Positions 16,189 to 24,969 of a stretch of DNA of 64,000 nt are shown piece after piece. The DNA is from Dethiobacter alkaliphilus (GTDB taxonomy: Bacteria; Bacillota; Dethiobacteria; DTU022; UBA8154): NCBI GenBank assembly GCA_016841605.1, contig JAENYV010000001.1, positions 62,001 through 126,000 on the forward strand, in the 5' to 3' direction. Position numbers and translations under genes: made by a program. Below the pieces are notes generated by a model. That model searched no databases and was not told the DNA's origin. It saw only the letters and a list, made by a program, of their open reading frames with translations. Every line of letters begins with the position of its first letter. The stretch's first letter is position 1.

Positions 16189-17037
16189 ATGAAGGGATTA
16201 AAAAAAGAAGAAAAAAATGGATATTTGCCCATATTTACAGACCGATTTTTCTTTTTTTTATTTTATTTACCGCAAGTAGTTTTTGTAAAAGTTGAAAATG
16301 TGCAGGCTGAATGCCAAAAAACTTCCGATGGGGAATTACCGTACATATGGGGTCGTTACGAAATATGGATAGGTCTTCAAAAAAAAGAACGTAAAAATGA
16401 TAATTATCAACTAAGAGTATTTACTCGTAATTTTCTTTTTCTTATCAATCCTTCAACCGGTTATGGTAAAGGATATCCGGAGATTAAAGAATTGCAATGT
16501 GAAACTAAACATGAAATACAAGTGAACCGTCTCTGGAAACTGCCGTTTTCAGGCAAAACATTCTTTATTCCCTGGAAAATTGCTGTAAAGGTCCAATTAC
16601 TGTTCAGAGAATCTCAGAAGGAGAAGTTTTGCAGCACCTTTTTACCTGAAAACGAGGAAAATAATGAGCAAAACGAGCACAAGCATATAATCGAGTTTTT
16701 TGAAGAAGAACTTTTTGCAGGTTTTACTCTGGCGGAAGCTCATAAAGCTCAGGAGGAAGAAAAGAATCGACCGGACTTGACAATATTCGGGGAAGATGAT
16801 GCACAGGATATTGAAATTGTTGAAGTTCTTGATGTTGAAGAAGAGGAGGATAAGGAAAAAGAAAAGGACCTGCCGGAAGTTAGAGAGGATCTGGCAGATT
16901 TAATTGCTTTGGATGGCCGGAGCAAAAAAACTTCGCAGAAGTTGCTCAATTCTCATATCTGTCCTCCAAAAAGAAAAAAACGCTATTTATTTTATGATAT
17001 TGTTTTGCGTCAATGGGAAAGTGAAAAAAATAAATGA
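16189..17037 (+). CDS. Unrecognised protein with acidic linker and basic C-terminus
   Basis: I do not recognise this 282-residue protein. ATG 16189 has GAGGG 6 bp upstream; ATG 16183 touches that site. The first half is rich in Phe, Tyr and Trp and looks like a compact beta domain (YIWGRYEIWIGL, then PWKIAVKVQLLF). Residues about 155-230 are strongly acidic with Glu/Asp runs (VLDVEEEEDKEKEKD), and the end is basic (PPKRKKRYLFYDIVLRQW). No signal peptide is convincing. It converges with the beta-propeller/coiled-coil gene 15 bp away. Base composition is AT-rich like its neighbours. Confidence 0.6.
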   Translation: MKGLKKEEKNGYLPIFTDRFFFFLFYLPQVVFVKVENVQAECQKTSDGELPYIWGRYEIWIGLQKKERKNDNYQLRVFTRNFLFLINPSTGYGKGYPEIKELQCETKHEIQVNRLWKLPFSGKTFFIPWKIAVKVQLLFRESQKEKFCSTFLPENEENNEQNEHKHIIEFFEEELFAGFTLAEAHKAQEEEKNRPDLTIFGEDDAQDIEIVEVLDVEEEEDKEKEKDLPEVREDLADLIALDGRSKKTSQKLLNSHICPPKRKKRYLFYDIVLRQWESEKNK

Positions 17038-17064
17038 AAAAAAGATGTAGATTTAATCTTTTTT
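17038..17064. terminator. AT-rich hairpin between convergent genes
   Basis: AAAAAAGAT and ATCTTTTTT pair around a 9-nt loop in the 15-bp gap and the adjacent gene end. It is A-tailed on one side and T-tailed on the other, so it could end both transcripts. The stem is weak. Confidence 0.4.
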
Positions 17065-18591
17065 AAAGAGTCGGGAGAAAAAGCCCTTATTTTTTGTTGA
17101 CAACGTCATGTTCTTTTCCCGGCGTAGGTCCATGAGCTGTTCCTCGAGCTGCTTGATAATGTTCATTTGTTGGGCATTTTCTTCTCTTAATCGTTCTTTC
17201 TCTCTTTCATTCTTGGCTATCCTGTTCAGCAGTTCTTGATTCCGGATCGTTAGTTTTTCCTTTTCATCCTCAATACAACTCTGCAGCTCGAGTAATTTTT
17301 TTTTAAAAAGCTCCTCTGCTTGGTCCAAGGCGATATTTTTATCAGCGAGAATTTTCTCCAGTTCTTGAACTTTGGTCATTTCCCGCTCGCGAACTTTCGT
17401 CAGCTCTTTTTTTGTCTTTTCCAGCTTTTCTTGCAGACTAGTTTGGGATTTATACAGTTCTTTGGAGTGGTTCAGGAAATATGATGAAAGTAAATCAAGG
17501 CTGCGCAAGTGATCATTTAGGTTTTCTTTTTTTTCTCCTTTGTTACTACTCTGTAATAAACCTGGATAAAGTGTTACTTTCGGAGGGATATTGATGGTGT
17601 AAACGTAGGTTATGCCTGTATATTGAAGATGAGCGGGAAACCGGTGCGAGCGTAAGCGAGTTACTTTGGAAGGTCTTGTGTAAAGCAGTTCCCGGCTTTC
17701 ATCCCAGGAACTGCCTCCATTATGGGAACAAATACTGGTTAAACCCTTTTCATTGGCTAAAACCATGTATAGTTGCTTGTTAGTGAAGTAAAGAGGAACA
17801 AGATATAGTAAATTTTCAGAAACTTGCCGGTGCTGAAAGTTTTTCCATTCTCCTTTTGTATTTCTACCGGCATAATTTAAAAAAAATGTTTCCTGTTCTT
17901 GACTAATCCAGGTTGTATGCCAGATATTATCCCGGTCGAGGAGGAAAGTTGGAGTATAAGGCTCCGGATGGAGACCTGTTCCGGGAAAGCCTGTCTTTTT
18001 ATCCAGGCGACCGCTTATTCCATCTATTTTATCCCATGTTAATCGGAAATTGTCACCCTCTTGACGGCAATAAACGGTGTTGATGTTATTTTGCGGATCA
18101 CTAAAAATCGATCCATAATTTGCTGTTGGATAGTAACCATAATCCAGAACAGATCGTTCCGGTTTTTTCCCTTGTTCATAACGATGGTAAAATAACCACC
18201 ACATAAGTTTTTCCTGGTCCACAGCCCGATGGAGGACATGCAAGCGGTTGTCTGCATCAAAACTACAGGAAAGAAAAGTTATTGTTTTTGTGGGGTCTTC
18301 ATATAAAATTTTAACATCTGCAGCAGGATCAAGCGGATTCAGATAAAATATTCTCCCCTCATTATCATAGCTCATAATTTTCAGATTGCCTTTACGGTCA
18401 AAAGCAGCTTCAAAACCGCCAATCTGCCTTGCGAAAAGATTTTGTGATTTTAATTCCCAGTGATTTTGAGCTTGCAGAAACAAAGAAACATGTCCGAAGG
18501 CATCGGTTACAAAATAGCATTGTTCTCCCTCAAATTCTGCCAGGAGGGGAATAATATCCGCTTTAAAAAAATTCCTGTTTGGCACATCCAT
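17053..18591 (-). CDS. Putative beta-propeller plus coiled-coil protein
   Basis: The 512-residue protein is unrecognised by name. Residues 1-340 contain repeated units with Trp, Asp-x-Asp-like turns and short beta strands (CSFDADNRLHVLHRA; CSHNGGSSWDESREL, the latter close to the Asp-box SxDxGxxW of sialidase-type propellers), so I infer a propeller. Residues about 380-495 form a long charged coiled coil (heptads of Leu/Ile with Glu/Lys), and the end is basic and aromatic (GFFSRLFKKD). No signal peptide is seen. It may be a structural or scaffold protein, possibly of the spore. Function is not established. Confidence 0.65.
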   Translation of the reverse strand: MDVPNRNFFKADIIPLLAEFEGEQCYFVTDAFGHVSLFLQAQNHWELKSQNLFARQIGGFEAAFDRKGNLKIMSYDNEGRIFYLNPLDPAADVKILYEDPTKTITFLSCSFDADNRLHVLHRAVDQEKLMWWLFYHRYEQGKKPERSVLDYGYYPTANYGSIFSDPQNNINTVYCRQEGDNFRLTWDKIDGISGRLDKKTGFPGTGLHPEPYTPTFLLDRDNIWHTTWISQEQETFFLNYAGRNTKGEWKNFQHRQVSENLLYLVPLYFTNKQLYMVLANEKGLTSICSHNGGSSWDESRELLYTRPSKVTRLRSHRFPAHLQYTGITYVYTINIPPKVTLYPGLLQSSNKGEKKENLNDHLRSLDLLSSYFLNHSKELYKSQTSLQEKLEKTKKELTKVREREMTKVQELEKILADKNIALDQAEELFKKKLLELQSCIEDEKEKLTIRNQELLNRIAKNEREKERLREENAQQMNIIKQLEEQLMDLRREKNMTLSTKNKGFFSRLFKKD

Positions 18592-18713
18592 CTGTATCTT
18601 CCTTATTGTTTCCTTTTTTATTATTACTCAGTTCTTCGTATGATTATGAGTTGACACTATCACTGCAGCGAAAAATAGTTCCAAAAATTACTATGTATAT
18701 TATTTATTCCAAT

Positions 18714-18757
18714 AAAAACAATAATTACCTGGCAATTGCCAGGTAATTATTGTTTTT
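18714..18757. repeat. 44-nt perfect palindrome between divergent genes
   Basis: Each arm is 22 nt and they meet without a spacer (centre GGCAATTGCC). It lies 26 bp upstream of the -35 box of the CAP-domain gene and 123 bp upstream of the start of the divergent coiled-coil gene. A-rich and T-rich ends give it the shape of a bidirectional terminator, but no gene ends here. Confidence 0.85.
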
Positions 18758-18782
18758 ACAGGATTAGACAAGTTCTTCCATT

Positions 18783-18811
18783 TTGTTAATAAAACGGACT
18801 TTTAATATAAT
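18783..18811 (+). promoter_or_regulatory. Sigma-A promoter for the CAP-domain gene
   Basis: TTGTTA (18783-18788), 17 bp, TATAAT (18806-18811), with a leader of about 25 nt before ATG 18843. Confidence 0.7.
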
Positions 18812-18842
18812 ACTAGACAGTAAATGAATGGAGGATTTAAAA

Positions 18843-19637
18843 ATGAAAAGGAATTTTATCCTGTTTAAGGTTTTCCTGATTGTCGTGCTGTGTTCTTTAA
18901 TCTCTTTTCCCTGCCAGGTTGCTGCTTTTCGTACTACCCTGGACAGGGGAGGCGTGACGGTAAATACTTCTGCCCAGGGCAGCAGTCCAATACCAACGAC
19001 GCCTTCAACCCCTGCGGAGCAACCGGTGGATAATTCGCAGCAATCCGGTAACCAGACTCAGCAGTCTGTTAACCAGATGACAGGCAGCCGCAGCACGATA
19101 TCCCGTTCCGGGGTTTATGTGCCTCCCGCTTCTTCGTCTTCTGAACCATCCGAGACGGACCCTGAGCCTTCACCGTCACAGGATCCCCAGGATCCCGAGG
19201 ATCCCGACTCATCGCCAAACCTGCCGGAGGCCCCGCAGGCTCCTGCCTGGCTAACTGCGGATGAAGCCCAGGCTTATGTCTGGTTAAATGAACTGCGTTT
19301 GCAAAATAACCTGCCTTCTGTCTCCATTGACGCAAAACTTGTCGAAGTCGCCAGGATGAAGGCCCAGGACATGGCTGATAATAATTACTTTAGCCATGTT
19401 TCGCCCACTTATGGGTCCGTCAGCCAGATGCTGCGTAATGCCGGTGTTGTCTATAAAAGAGCCGGAGAAAATCTCTCCAAGGCAGGTAATATTAAACAGG
19501 CTCACCTGCAGTTGGAATACAGCACAAAGGGACACAGAGAGATCATGCTTAATTCCGGTTATAACAAAGTCGGTATCGGAGTTGTTTGTCTTAAAAATGT
19601 TCCGGGAATTGTCCTCGTGGAGATTTTTACAGACTAG
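18843..19637 (+). CDS. Secreted CAP-domain (YkwD-like) protein
   Basis: The 264-residue protein has an N-terminal signal peptide (basic MKRN, then a hydrophobic core to about residue 26) and a low-complexity Ser/Pro/Gln/Asp linker (about 35-130). The C-terminal CAP/SCP domain (about 140-262) carries DMADNNYFSHVSP, RAGENLSKA and GHREIMLNSGYNKVGIG, the conserved elements of the YkwD/SafA-adjacent family. CAP proteins of Firmicutes are exported and envelope- or spore-associated; enzymatic activity is not proven. GGAGG sits 8 bp before ATG 18843. A sigma-A promoter and a strong terminator frame it as a single gene. Confidence 0.88.
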   Translation: MKRNFILFKVFLIVVLCSLISFPCQVAAFRTTLDRGGVTVNTSAQGSSPIPTTPSTPAEQPVDNSQQSGNQTQQSVNQMTGSRSTISRSGVYVPPASSSSEPSETDPEPSPSQDPQDPEDPDSSPNLPEAPQAPAWLTADEAQAYVWLNELRLQNNLPSVSIDAKLVEVARMKAQDMADNNYFSHVSPTYGSVSQMLRNAGVVYKRAGENLSKAGNIKQAHLQLEYSTKGHREIMLNSGYNKVGIGVVCLKNVPGIVLVEIFTD

Positions 19638-19672
19638 AAAAAGAAGCTCCGTTACGGAGCTTCTTTTTTTTA
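19638..19672. terminator. Bidirectional terminator
   Basis: GAAGCTCCG / CGGAGCTTC with a 3-nt loop, flanked by A5 and T8 tracts, sits between the convergent CAP-domain and UDP-sugar dehydrogenase genes. Confidence 0.9.
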
Positions 19673-20914
19673 GAGGACTCCTCTTGTATCAATGAGGAGC
19701 GAAACATTTTTTTGAATGCTCTGGTAGTCAATACCGTCATGGTCGGTCGTAATAACGGTACAATCAATTTCCTTAAGGGGAACCTTATCCAAGGGTTCAC
19801 TGTTATAATTTTCCCCGGCTATTTCAATGTAGGAGACAAAAGGATCATAAAAGGATACAAGGGAATGATGCTCCCTGAGGATTTTGAACAGGTTAATGGC
19901 AGGAGATTCCCTGATATCGGGAACATTTTTTTTATATGTTATCCCTAAAAGCAAGATCCTGGCTTTGTTAAGTTCTTTTCCTTTTTCTTTTAAAGCTTTT
20001 TTGACTCTAATAAAAACTTGCCATGGTCTCTCCCTGTTTAAAGAAGTGGCCAGTTCCAAAAGCCGGCAAGGCATTCCTTGTAAACGGGCCTGCCAGGTTA
20101 AAAAATACGGGTCCGTTGTCAGGCAGTGCCCTCCGACGCCCGGTCCGGGGAAAAAAGGCATGAAACCAAAGGGCTTTGTACCTGCCGCATTAATGACTTC
20201 GTAAACATCAAGTTTGCTGCTGCGGCAGTAATTATCAATTTCATTAATAAACGCAATATTTAAACTACGAAAAGAGTTTTCCAGAAGTTTTACGGTTTCC
20301 GCAATTTCCGGGCTTGAAACTTTTATAACCGAATCGACAAAATGGCTGTAAAAGAGAGAAGCCAGCTTACCGGCTGTACTACTCATTCCTCCAACAATAC
20401 GGGGGGTGTTTTTCAAGGTAAAATTATTATTTCCGGGATCTATTCTTTCCGGGGCATAAACAAGATAAAAATCTTTGTCGTGGAAAAGCCCGCACTGTAA
20501 AAAGAGAGGGTATATTTTTTCTCGCAGAGCCCCGGGAGAAATCGTGCTTTCGATGATAACCAGTTTTTTTTCGGGGATATGGCGTGCAATCTCCTGTGCA
20601 GCAGATTGCACAAGTGAAATATCCGGAGTGAAATCATTTGTTACAGGGGTGGGGACGCAAATAATGGCAACATCGCATTTTCGCAGGAGACCGAAGTCAG
20701 TAGTCAGCTCTATCCCGTCGAGAGAGTTTTGATCAAGGAAAGGGATCTCCAGGTATCCATTTTTTAAGCGTTCTATCTTTTCTCTATCAATATCGATCCC
20801 AATTGTCTTGAAGCCCTTTTGTACCAAGGCACCGGCCAGGGGTAGACCGACATATCCCAGACCAAGTACTGCTGCTGTAATTTCCTTTTGGTTAATTTTT
20901 TGTGCTAGATCCAT
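19670..20914 (-). CDS. UDP-GlcNAc 6-dehydrogenase, WbpA-like
   Basis: The 414-residue nucleotide-sugar dehydrogenase carries the Rossmann motif VLGLGYVGLPLA, the middle-domain CVPTPV and STISPGALRE, the catalytic Cys region GPGVGGHCLTTDPYFL, and the C-terminal GITYKKNVPDIRESPA. It should oxidise C6 of UDP-N-acetylglucosamine (or a close UDP-hexose) to the uronic acid with two NAD+. The assignment to GlcNAc comes from context: WbpE-, WbpD- and WbpB-like genes follow upstream. ATG 20914 is chosen because AAAGG precedes it by 9 bp; ATG 20923 overlaps that site. A terminator separates it from the aminotransferase gene, so it needs its own promoter. Confidence 0.85.
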   Translation of the reverse strand: MDLAQKINQKEITAAVLGLGYVGLPLAGALVQKGFKTIGIDIDREKIERLKNGYLEIPFLDQNSLDGIELTTDFGLLRKCDVAIICVPTPVTNDFTPDISLVQSAAQEIARHIPEKKLVIIESTISPGALREKIYPLFLQCGLFHDKDFYLVYAPERIDPGNNNFTLKNTPRIVGGMSSTAGKLASLFYSHFVDSVIKVSSPEIAETVKLLENSFRSLNIAFINEIDNYCRSSKLDVYEVINAAGTKPFGFMPFFPGPGVGGHCLTTDPYFLTWQARLQGMPCRLLELATSLNRERPWQVFIRVKKALKEKGKELNKARILLLGITYKKNVPDIRESPAINLFKILREHHSLVSFYDPFVSYIEIAGENYNSEPLDKVPLKEIDCTVITTDHDGIDYQSIQKNVSLLIDTRGVL

Positions 20915-20984
20915 GGAACCCATCCTTTATATTTTCATCGAACTGTTCATACGTTTATTCTATTCCCGTATGGTCTTTTTGGTG

Positions 20985-21018
20985 AAAAAAAGGGGCATCA
21001 TATGATGCCCCTTTTTTA
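20985..21018 (-). terminator. Terminator of the aminotransferase gene
   Basis: GGGGCATC/GATGCCCC flanked by A7 and T6 tracts lies 23 bp past the aminotransferase stop. It is close to symmetric and may work in both directions. Confidence 0.85.
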
Positions 21019-21040
21019 TAGGAGAATGATACACTATTTT

Positions 21041-22138
21041 TTAATCTATTTCTTGCAGTACTTGTGTTATGAGAGAAATATCCTCTTCTGTCAGACCAGG
21101 ATACATCGGAAGAGCCAGGGAAGTCTCCGCGATACTTTCCGCAACAGGAAAATCCCCTTTTTTGTAGCCCAGTGAGGAGAAGACCTTTTGTAAATGCAGA
21201 GGCAATGGATAATAGATGCCGCAGCCGATTTGCTTGTTTAATAGTTGTTCCTTCAGCAAATCCCTGCGAGGATGCAGTAGAACAAATAGATGATAAACAT
21301 GTGTGCTTTCCGGATTACGGCGGGGTAAAAGGCAAGGTGTGTTTTGTAGATAATATTCATATAAACGGGCGGCTCTTTTCCTCCGGCTATTATCTTCGTC
21401 GAGATGTTTTAGGAAAATACGCAAGATGGCTGCCTGAATTTCATCTAGTCTACTGTTTAAACCTGCTGTTTCATGGAAATATTTTTTTTCGCTGCCGTGT
21501 GTGCGCAAACTCCTGATTTTTCGGGCCAGCTTCTCATCGTTTGTCGTTACCAGACCTCCATCTCCCATGCAGCCCAGGTTTTTAGTTGGGAAGAAGCTAA
21601 AACAACCCGTGTCGCCAAGTGTCCCTGCCTTTTTACCCTTGTATTCCGCCCCGATGGCCTGACAGGCGTCCTCAACGACTGCTAAGTTGCAACTGCTTGC
21701 GATTTTCAAAATACTATCCATTTCGGCAACCTGGCCGAAAAGGTGCACAGGTATAATTGCCCGTGTCCTTGATGTAATGTTCTTTTGCAGAAGAGCAGGA
21801 TTTAGATTATAACTATCAGGGCTGATATCAACAAAAACCGGTTTTGCTCCGACGCGTAAAATTGATCCTGCCGTGGCGAAAAAAGTATATGGTGTTGTGA
21901 TGACTTCATCTTCCTGACCGATACCCAAAGCCATGAGTGATAGAGTTAAAGCGTCGCTGCCGCTGGCCACGCCGATAGCGTACCTGCAGCCTAGATAAAC
22001 TGCTATTTCCCTTTCCAGCGCCTCCACGTTGGCTCCTAAAATATATTGACCGCCTGCCATAACCTCCTGCACAACCATATCAATGGAGGTTTTATTCCGG
22101 CGATAGCGTTCCTGAATATCAACCAGGGGAATGTTCAT
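21041..22138 (-). CDS. DegT/DnrJ-family PLP aminotransferase, WbpE-like
   Basis: The 365-residue sugar aminotransferase begins MNIPLVDIQERY, the usual WbpE/WlbC start. The frame extends further upstream but overlaps the acyltransferase gene; ATG 22138 has GGAGGGGG before it and is chosen. The PLP features are SGSDALTLSL, VEDACQAIGAEYKGKKAG, and the Schiff-base Lys in SFFPTKNLGCMGDGG. By analogy it transfers an amino group from glutamate to C3 of the 3-keto UDP-GlcNAcA. It follows the acyltransferase gene by 13 bp, so these two steps are cotranscribed. Confidence 0.87.
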   Translation of the reverse strand: MNIPLVDIQERYRRNKTSIDMVVQEVMAGGQYILGANVEALEREIAVYLGCRYAIGVASGSDALTLSLMALGIGQEDEVITTPYTFFATAGSILRVGAKPVFVDISPDSYNLNPALLQKNITSRTRAIIPVHLFGQVAEMDSILKIASSCNLAVVEDACQAIGAEYKGKKAGTLGDTGCFSFFPTKNLGCMGDGGLVTTNDEKLARKIRSLRTHGSEKKYFHETAGLNSRLDEIQAAILRIFLKHLDEDNSRRKRAARLYEYYLQNTPCLLPRRNPESTHVYHLFVLLHPRRDLLKEQLLNKQIGCGIYYPLPLHLQKVFSSLGYKKGDFPVAESIAETSLALPMYPGLTEEDISLITQVLQEID

Positions 22139-22151
22139 GGTAACCCCCTCC

Positions 22152-22868
22152 CTATAACTGTAATCTTTGGGACTTGAATAATTGAGCCGGTACTCCTTTA
22201 TAAGCCCTGTGAGGCAGCGTATCCCTCGTAATAACGGAACCTGCTGCAATGTAAGATCCGGTTTCGACAATAATTCCCGGTAAGAGAACAGCACCGCCTC
22301 CAACCCTGGCACCTTTTTTGATTAAAGGACCCCTTTTTTCTTTTAATCTTTTTTCACCACGGCCCATATAATTATCATTGGTGGTTGTAACCATTGGCCC
22401 TAAAAAGACGTTTTCTTCCAATACGGTATAAGCTGTCACGTAAGAACCTGTTTGTATCTTGCTGTGATCTCCCACTGAGACATTGTTTTCCAGGCAAACA
22501 CCGCGACCGACCAGAACATTATTTCCCAGATGACAATTTTCTCTGATAAATGCCTGTTCTCCAACCAGGCATTCCGCTCCCAGAATACTGCCTGCGAAAA
22601 GAAGGGAGAGACTGCCGATAATAGTATTCTCGCCTATCTTGAGAGGATGAAGCGGTTTTTTATAGGATAAAGTGCTGCTTGCCGCCAGGTGGGGTTGCCG
22701 GCCGAGAATGCAGTTGTCTCCGACAATACAACCGGAAGCAAATTCCGTAAAGGGATAAATAATTACGTTGTTGCCGATAACGACATTGTTGCCGAAGGAG
22801 ACTCCTTCACCGATAACGACACCCGATCCTACGCTGCTGTTATTATTTCCCTGTTTTTTGCTGGACAA
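22152..22868 (-). CDS. Left-handed beta-helix acetyltransferase, WbpD-like
   Basis: The protein is built from hexapeptide repeats (VVIGEGVSFGNNVVIGNNVIIYP and many more units) and belongs to the acyl-CoA-dependent sugar N-acetyltransferases. TTTNDNYMGRG and the final AAGSVITRDTLPHRAYKGVPA are typical of WbpD. It should acetylate the 3-amino group of the UDP-sugar. The start is uncertain: TTG 22868 has GAAGGAAG at good spacing, while ATG 22901 and GTG 22961 lack a clear site. It is the first gene of a two-gene minus-strand unit, divergent from the oxidoreductase gene. Confidence 0.82.
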   Translation of the reverse strand: MSSKKQGNNNSSVGSGVVIGEGVSFGNNVVIGNNVIIYPFTEFASGCIVGDNCILGRQPHLAASSTLSYKKPLHPLKIGENTIIGSLSLLFAGSILGAECLVGEQAFIRENCHLGNNVLVGRGVCLENNVSVGDHSKIQTGSYVTAYTVLEENVFLGPMVTTTNDNYMGRGEKRLKEKRGPLIKKGARVGGGAVLLPGIIVETGSYIAAGSVITRDTLPHRAYKGVPAQLFKSQRLQL

Positions 22869-23042
22869 AGTTTCCACTTCCTTCAGACTTTTCCTGTACA
22901 TATTATTATAATATTGTTCATACCATAAACCGTTACACTTATGCCAGGAACCTTTATGCACGGATCACAGTATACTAATAGTCTAGAGTCTAAGTTTATA
23001 ATCAAAAGCCGTATTTGACTTTTAAAATTGGAGATGACAGTG

Positions 23043-24068
23043 ATGTTTGGGGTAGGTATCGTCGGGAGCAGTGCGATAGCCGGGAAACATGCTGCGGCTG
23101 TTAAAAATATTGTCGGCCTGGATTTGCGCACAGTCTGTGATATCAATCAGATTCAGGGAAAAGATTTTGCCGTGGAGTATGGAATTGGTTATTGTTATGA
23201 TTACAATGAACTGTTAAGGGATGAAAAAATCCATCTTATCGCAATTTGTACGCCAAACTGGCTGCATGCACCTATGGCGGAAGCAGCGATGCTGGCGGGA
23301 AAACATGTCCTGGTGGAAAAACCTCTGGCGCTAGGCGTACAGGAAGCCCGTCATTTAATGGAACTCAGCCGGCAAAAAAGAGTCCAACTGGGGGTAGCCT
23401 ACCAACTGCGCTTATTGCATCATATTAAAGCTGTTAAAAAAATATTGGAGGGGGGCTCTCTGGGTGTTGTAAACCATTTTCTCTTATCTCTGCGTTTAAA
23501 CCGAAACGCTGATTATTTCCGCAAATCCCTCTGGCGCGGTCAAAGAGCAAAAGACGGTGGTTTACTTTATAATCAGGCCATCCATTATCTTGATTTAATT
23601 CACTGGTTTCAGGGACCGTTTCAAGTATTGACTTCGTACATGACAACGAGAAAGCCCTATATGGAAACTGAAGATCTTGTTATAGCTTTGCTGGCCAATA
23701 AAGAAGGTACAGCAGGGATTGTTGAGGCTTCCATTTCGATCTATCCACAAAGCATGGGGTGCACGTTAAGTATTTTTGCAGAGAAGGGTACGGTTATACT
23801 TGATGGAATGGCGCTTGATCGAGTGTCTTACTGGAAGGCGAGTGTGCCGGCCCCTCTTTCCGAAGACAGTTCCCGGGGGCATGAAAAGTTGTATGATGAT
23901 TTTTACAGGAATCTTGTGCGGGGGAGCGTTCCTGCAGTTTCAGGGGCAGATGTTTTGGGAAGCATGGAATTGATAGAAAAGATAATCCTTTCTTCCTTAA
24001 CAGAAAAAAAACAGGCAAATAGCGAAATGCGGAAGGAAACGGCAGAAAATGACGCGGGTTTTAATTAG
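23043..24068 (+). CDS. Gfo/Idh/MocA-family oxidoreductase, WbpB-like
   Basis: The 341-residue NAD-dependent oxidoreductase has GVGIVGSSAIAGKHA as its Rossmann loop, ICTPNWLHAPMA and the family Lys motif HVLVEKPLAL; the C-terminal part has GGLLYNQAIHYLDLIHW with the conserved Asp and His. In context it should oxidise C3 of UDP-GlcNAcA, feeding the aminotransferase. ATG 23043 has GGAG 9 bp upstream; TTG 23028 overlaps it. It is divergent from the WbpE/WbpD unit and overlaps the rmlD-like gene by 20 bp, so translation of the two is probably coupled. Confidence 0.83.
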   Translation: MFGVGIVGSSAIAGKHAAAVKNIVGLDLRTVCDINQIQGKDFAVEYGIGYCYDYNELLRDEKIHLIAICTPNWLHAPMAEAAMLAGKHVLVEKPLALGVQEARHLMELSRQKRVQLGVAYQLRLLHHIKAVKKILEGGSLGVVNHFLLSLRLNRNADYFRKSLWRGQRAKDGGLLYNQAIHYLDLIHWFQGPFQVLTSYMTTRKPYMETEDLVIALLANKEGTAGIVEASISIYPQSMGCTLSIFAEKGTVILDGMALDRVSYWKASVPAPLSEDSSRGHEKLYDDFYRNLVRGSVPAVSGADVLGSMELIEKIILSSLTEKKQANSEMRKETAENDAGFN

Positions 24069-24885
24069 CGGTAGCGGCGGTATGTTAGCCCGGGCTTTGC
24101 AACAGAGCTTTGAACGCGACTTTGTGCTGGCCATACCAAGAGAGGAAATGGATATAACGAATTTGCAGGATACCTTGAAGACAGTTCATGATTTTAAGCC
24201 GGATATTATTTTAAATCCGGCAGCTTTCACCCGGGTGGATGATAATGAACTATTTCCGGAAAAGTCTTTCCTGGTCAATGCCCTGGGAGCAGGGCATATG
24301 GCTACGGCAGCGCGGCAAATAGGTGCGCGACTTGTGCACTTCAGTACGGATTATATTTTTGACGGGAAGCGGAAGGTTCCCTACAGGGAAGGGGATTTGC
24401 CGAATCCTCTTTCTGTTTATGGGGCTTCCAAGCTCGCCGGGGAGAAGCTGGTCAGAAAGATATGCAGTGAACATTATATTGTTCGCACATCCTGGTTGTT
24501 TGGGTATAAAGAGGGAAATTTTATTAACTATATTCTGCAGAGTTTAAGAGAAGAAAAATTTGTCCGGGCTGCCATGGATCAGGTGGGTTCTCCCACTTTT
24601 GTTTCCGACCTGGCCGGGGCAGTAAAAGTATTGGTGGAGGAACCCGCATACGGAACTTATCATCTTACTAACAGCGGTTTCTGCAGCCGCTATCAGTTGG
24701 CCAGGGAAATTGCCCGGTATAATGGTTGTTCTGAAAAGATGATTCTCCCGCTAAAAATGGATGACCTTAATTTAAAGGCCAGGCGGCCCTGCTATACCGT
24801 TCTGGATAATCGTTGCTGGCGGGACAGGGGGTTTCATCCTCTGAGAGATTATCATCCTGCTTTAGATGATTTTTTAAAAAGATAA
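24049..24885 (+). CDS. rfbD: dTDP-4-dehydrorhamnose reductase
   Basis: The 278-residue extended SDR makes dTDP-L-rhamnose by NADPH-dependent reduction of the 4-keto sugar. Visible are the cofactor loop ISGSGGMLARAL (a GXXGXLG variant), NPAAFTRVDDNE, HFSTDYIFDG and the catalytic YGASK, then RTSWLFG. ATG 24049 lies inside the end of the oxidoreductase gene. RmlA and RmlC are missing from the window, while an RmlB-like gene lies 1.35 kb downstream, separated by two putative spore genes. It could supply rhamnose to the same surface glycan as the WbpABDE-like genes. Confidence 0.88.
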   Translation: MTRVLISGSGGMLARALQQSFERDFVLAIPREEMDITNLQDTLKTVHDFKPDIILNPAAFTRVDDNELFPEKSFLVNALGAGHMATAARQIGARLVHFSTDYIFDGKRKVPYREGDLPNPLSVYGASKLAGEKLVRKICSEHYIVRTSWLFGYKEGNFINYILQSLREEKFVRAAMDQVGSPTFVSDLAGAVKVLVEEPAYGTYHLTNSGFCSRYQLAREIARYNGCSEKMILPLKMDDLNLKARRPCYTVLDNRCWRDRGFHPLRDYHPALDDFLKR

Positions 24886-24892
24886 TTAAAAA

Positions 24893-24925
24893 AGAAGGGA
24901 TAGCGCACCAGCGTCTATCCCTTCT
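24893..24925 (-). terminator. Terminator of the Cys-rich protein gene
   Basis: An 11-bp stem (AGAAGGGATAG / CTATCCCTTCT) with an 11-nt loop. A T-run follows on the minus strand only, so it mainly ends the minus-strand transcript, though it also lies just after the rfbD stop. Confidence 0.75.
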
Positions 24926-24969
24926 ACTATTGGGGCCGATCTTAAAAAGCGAGCTTAAGTATCCATCTG

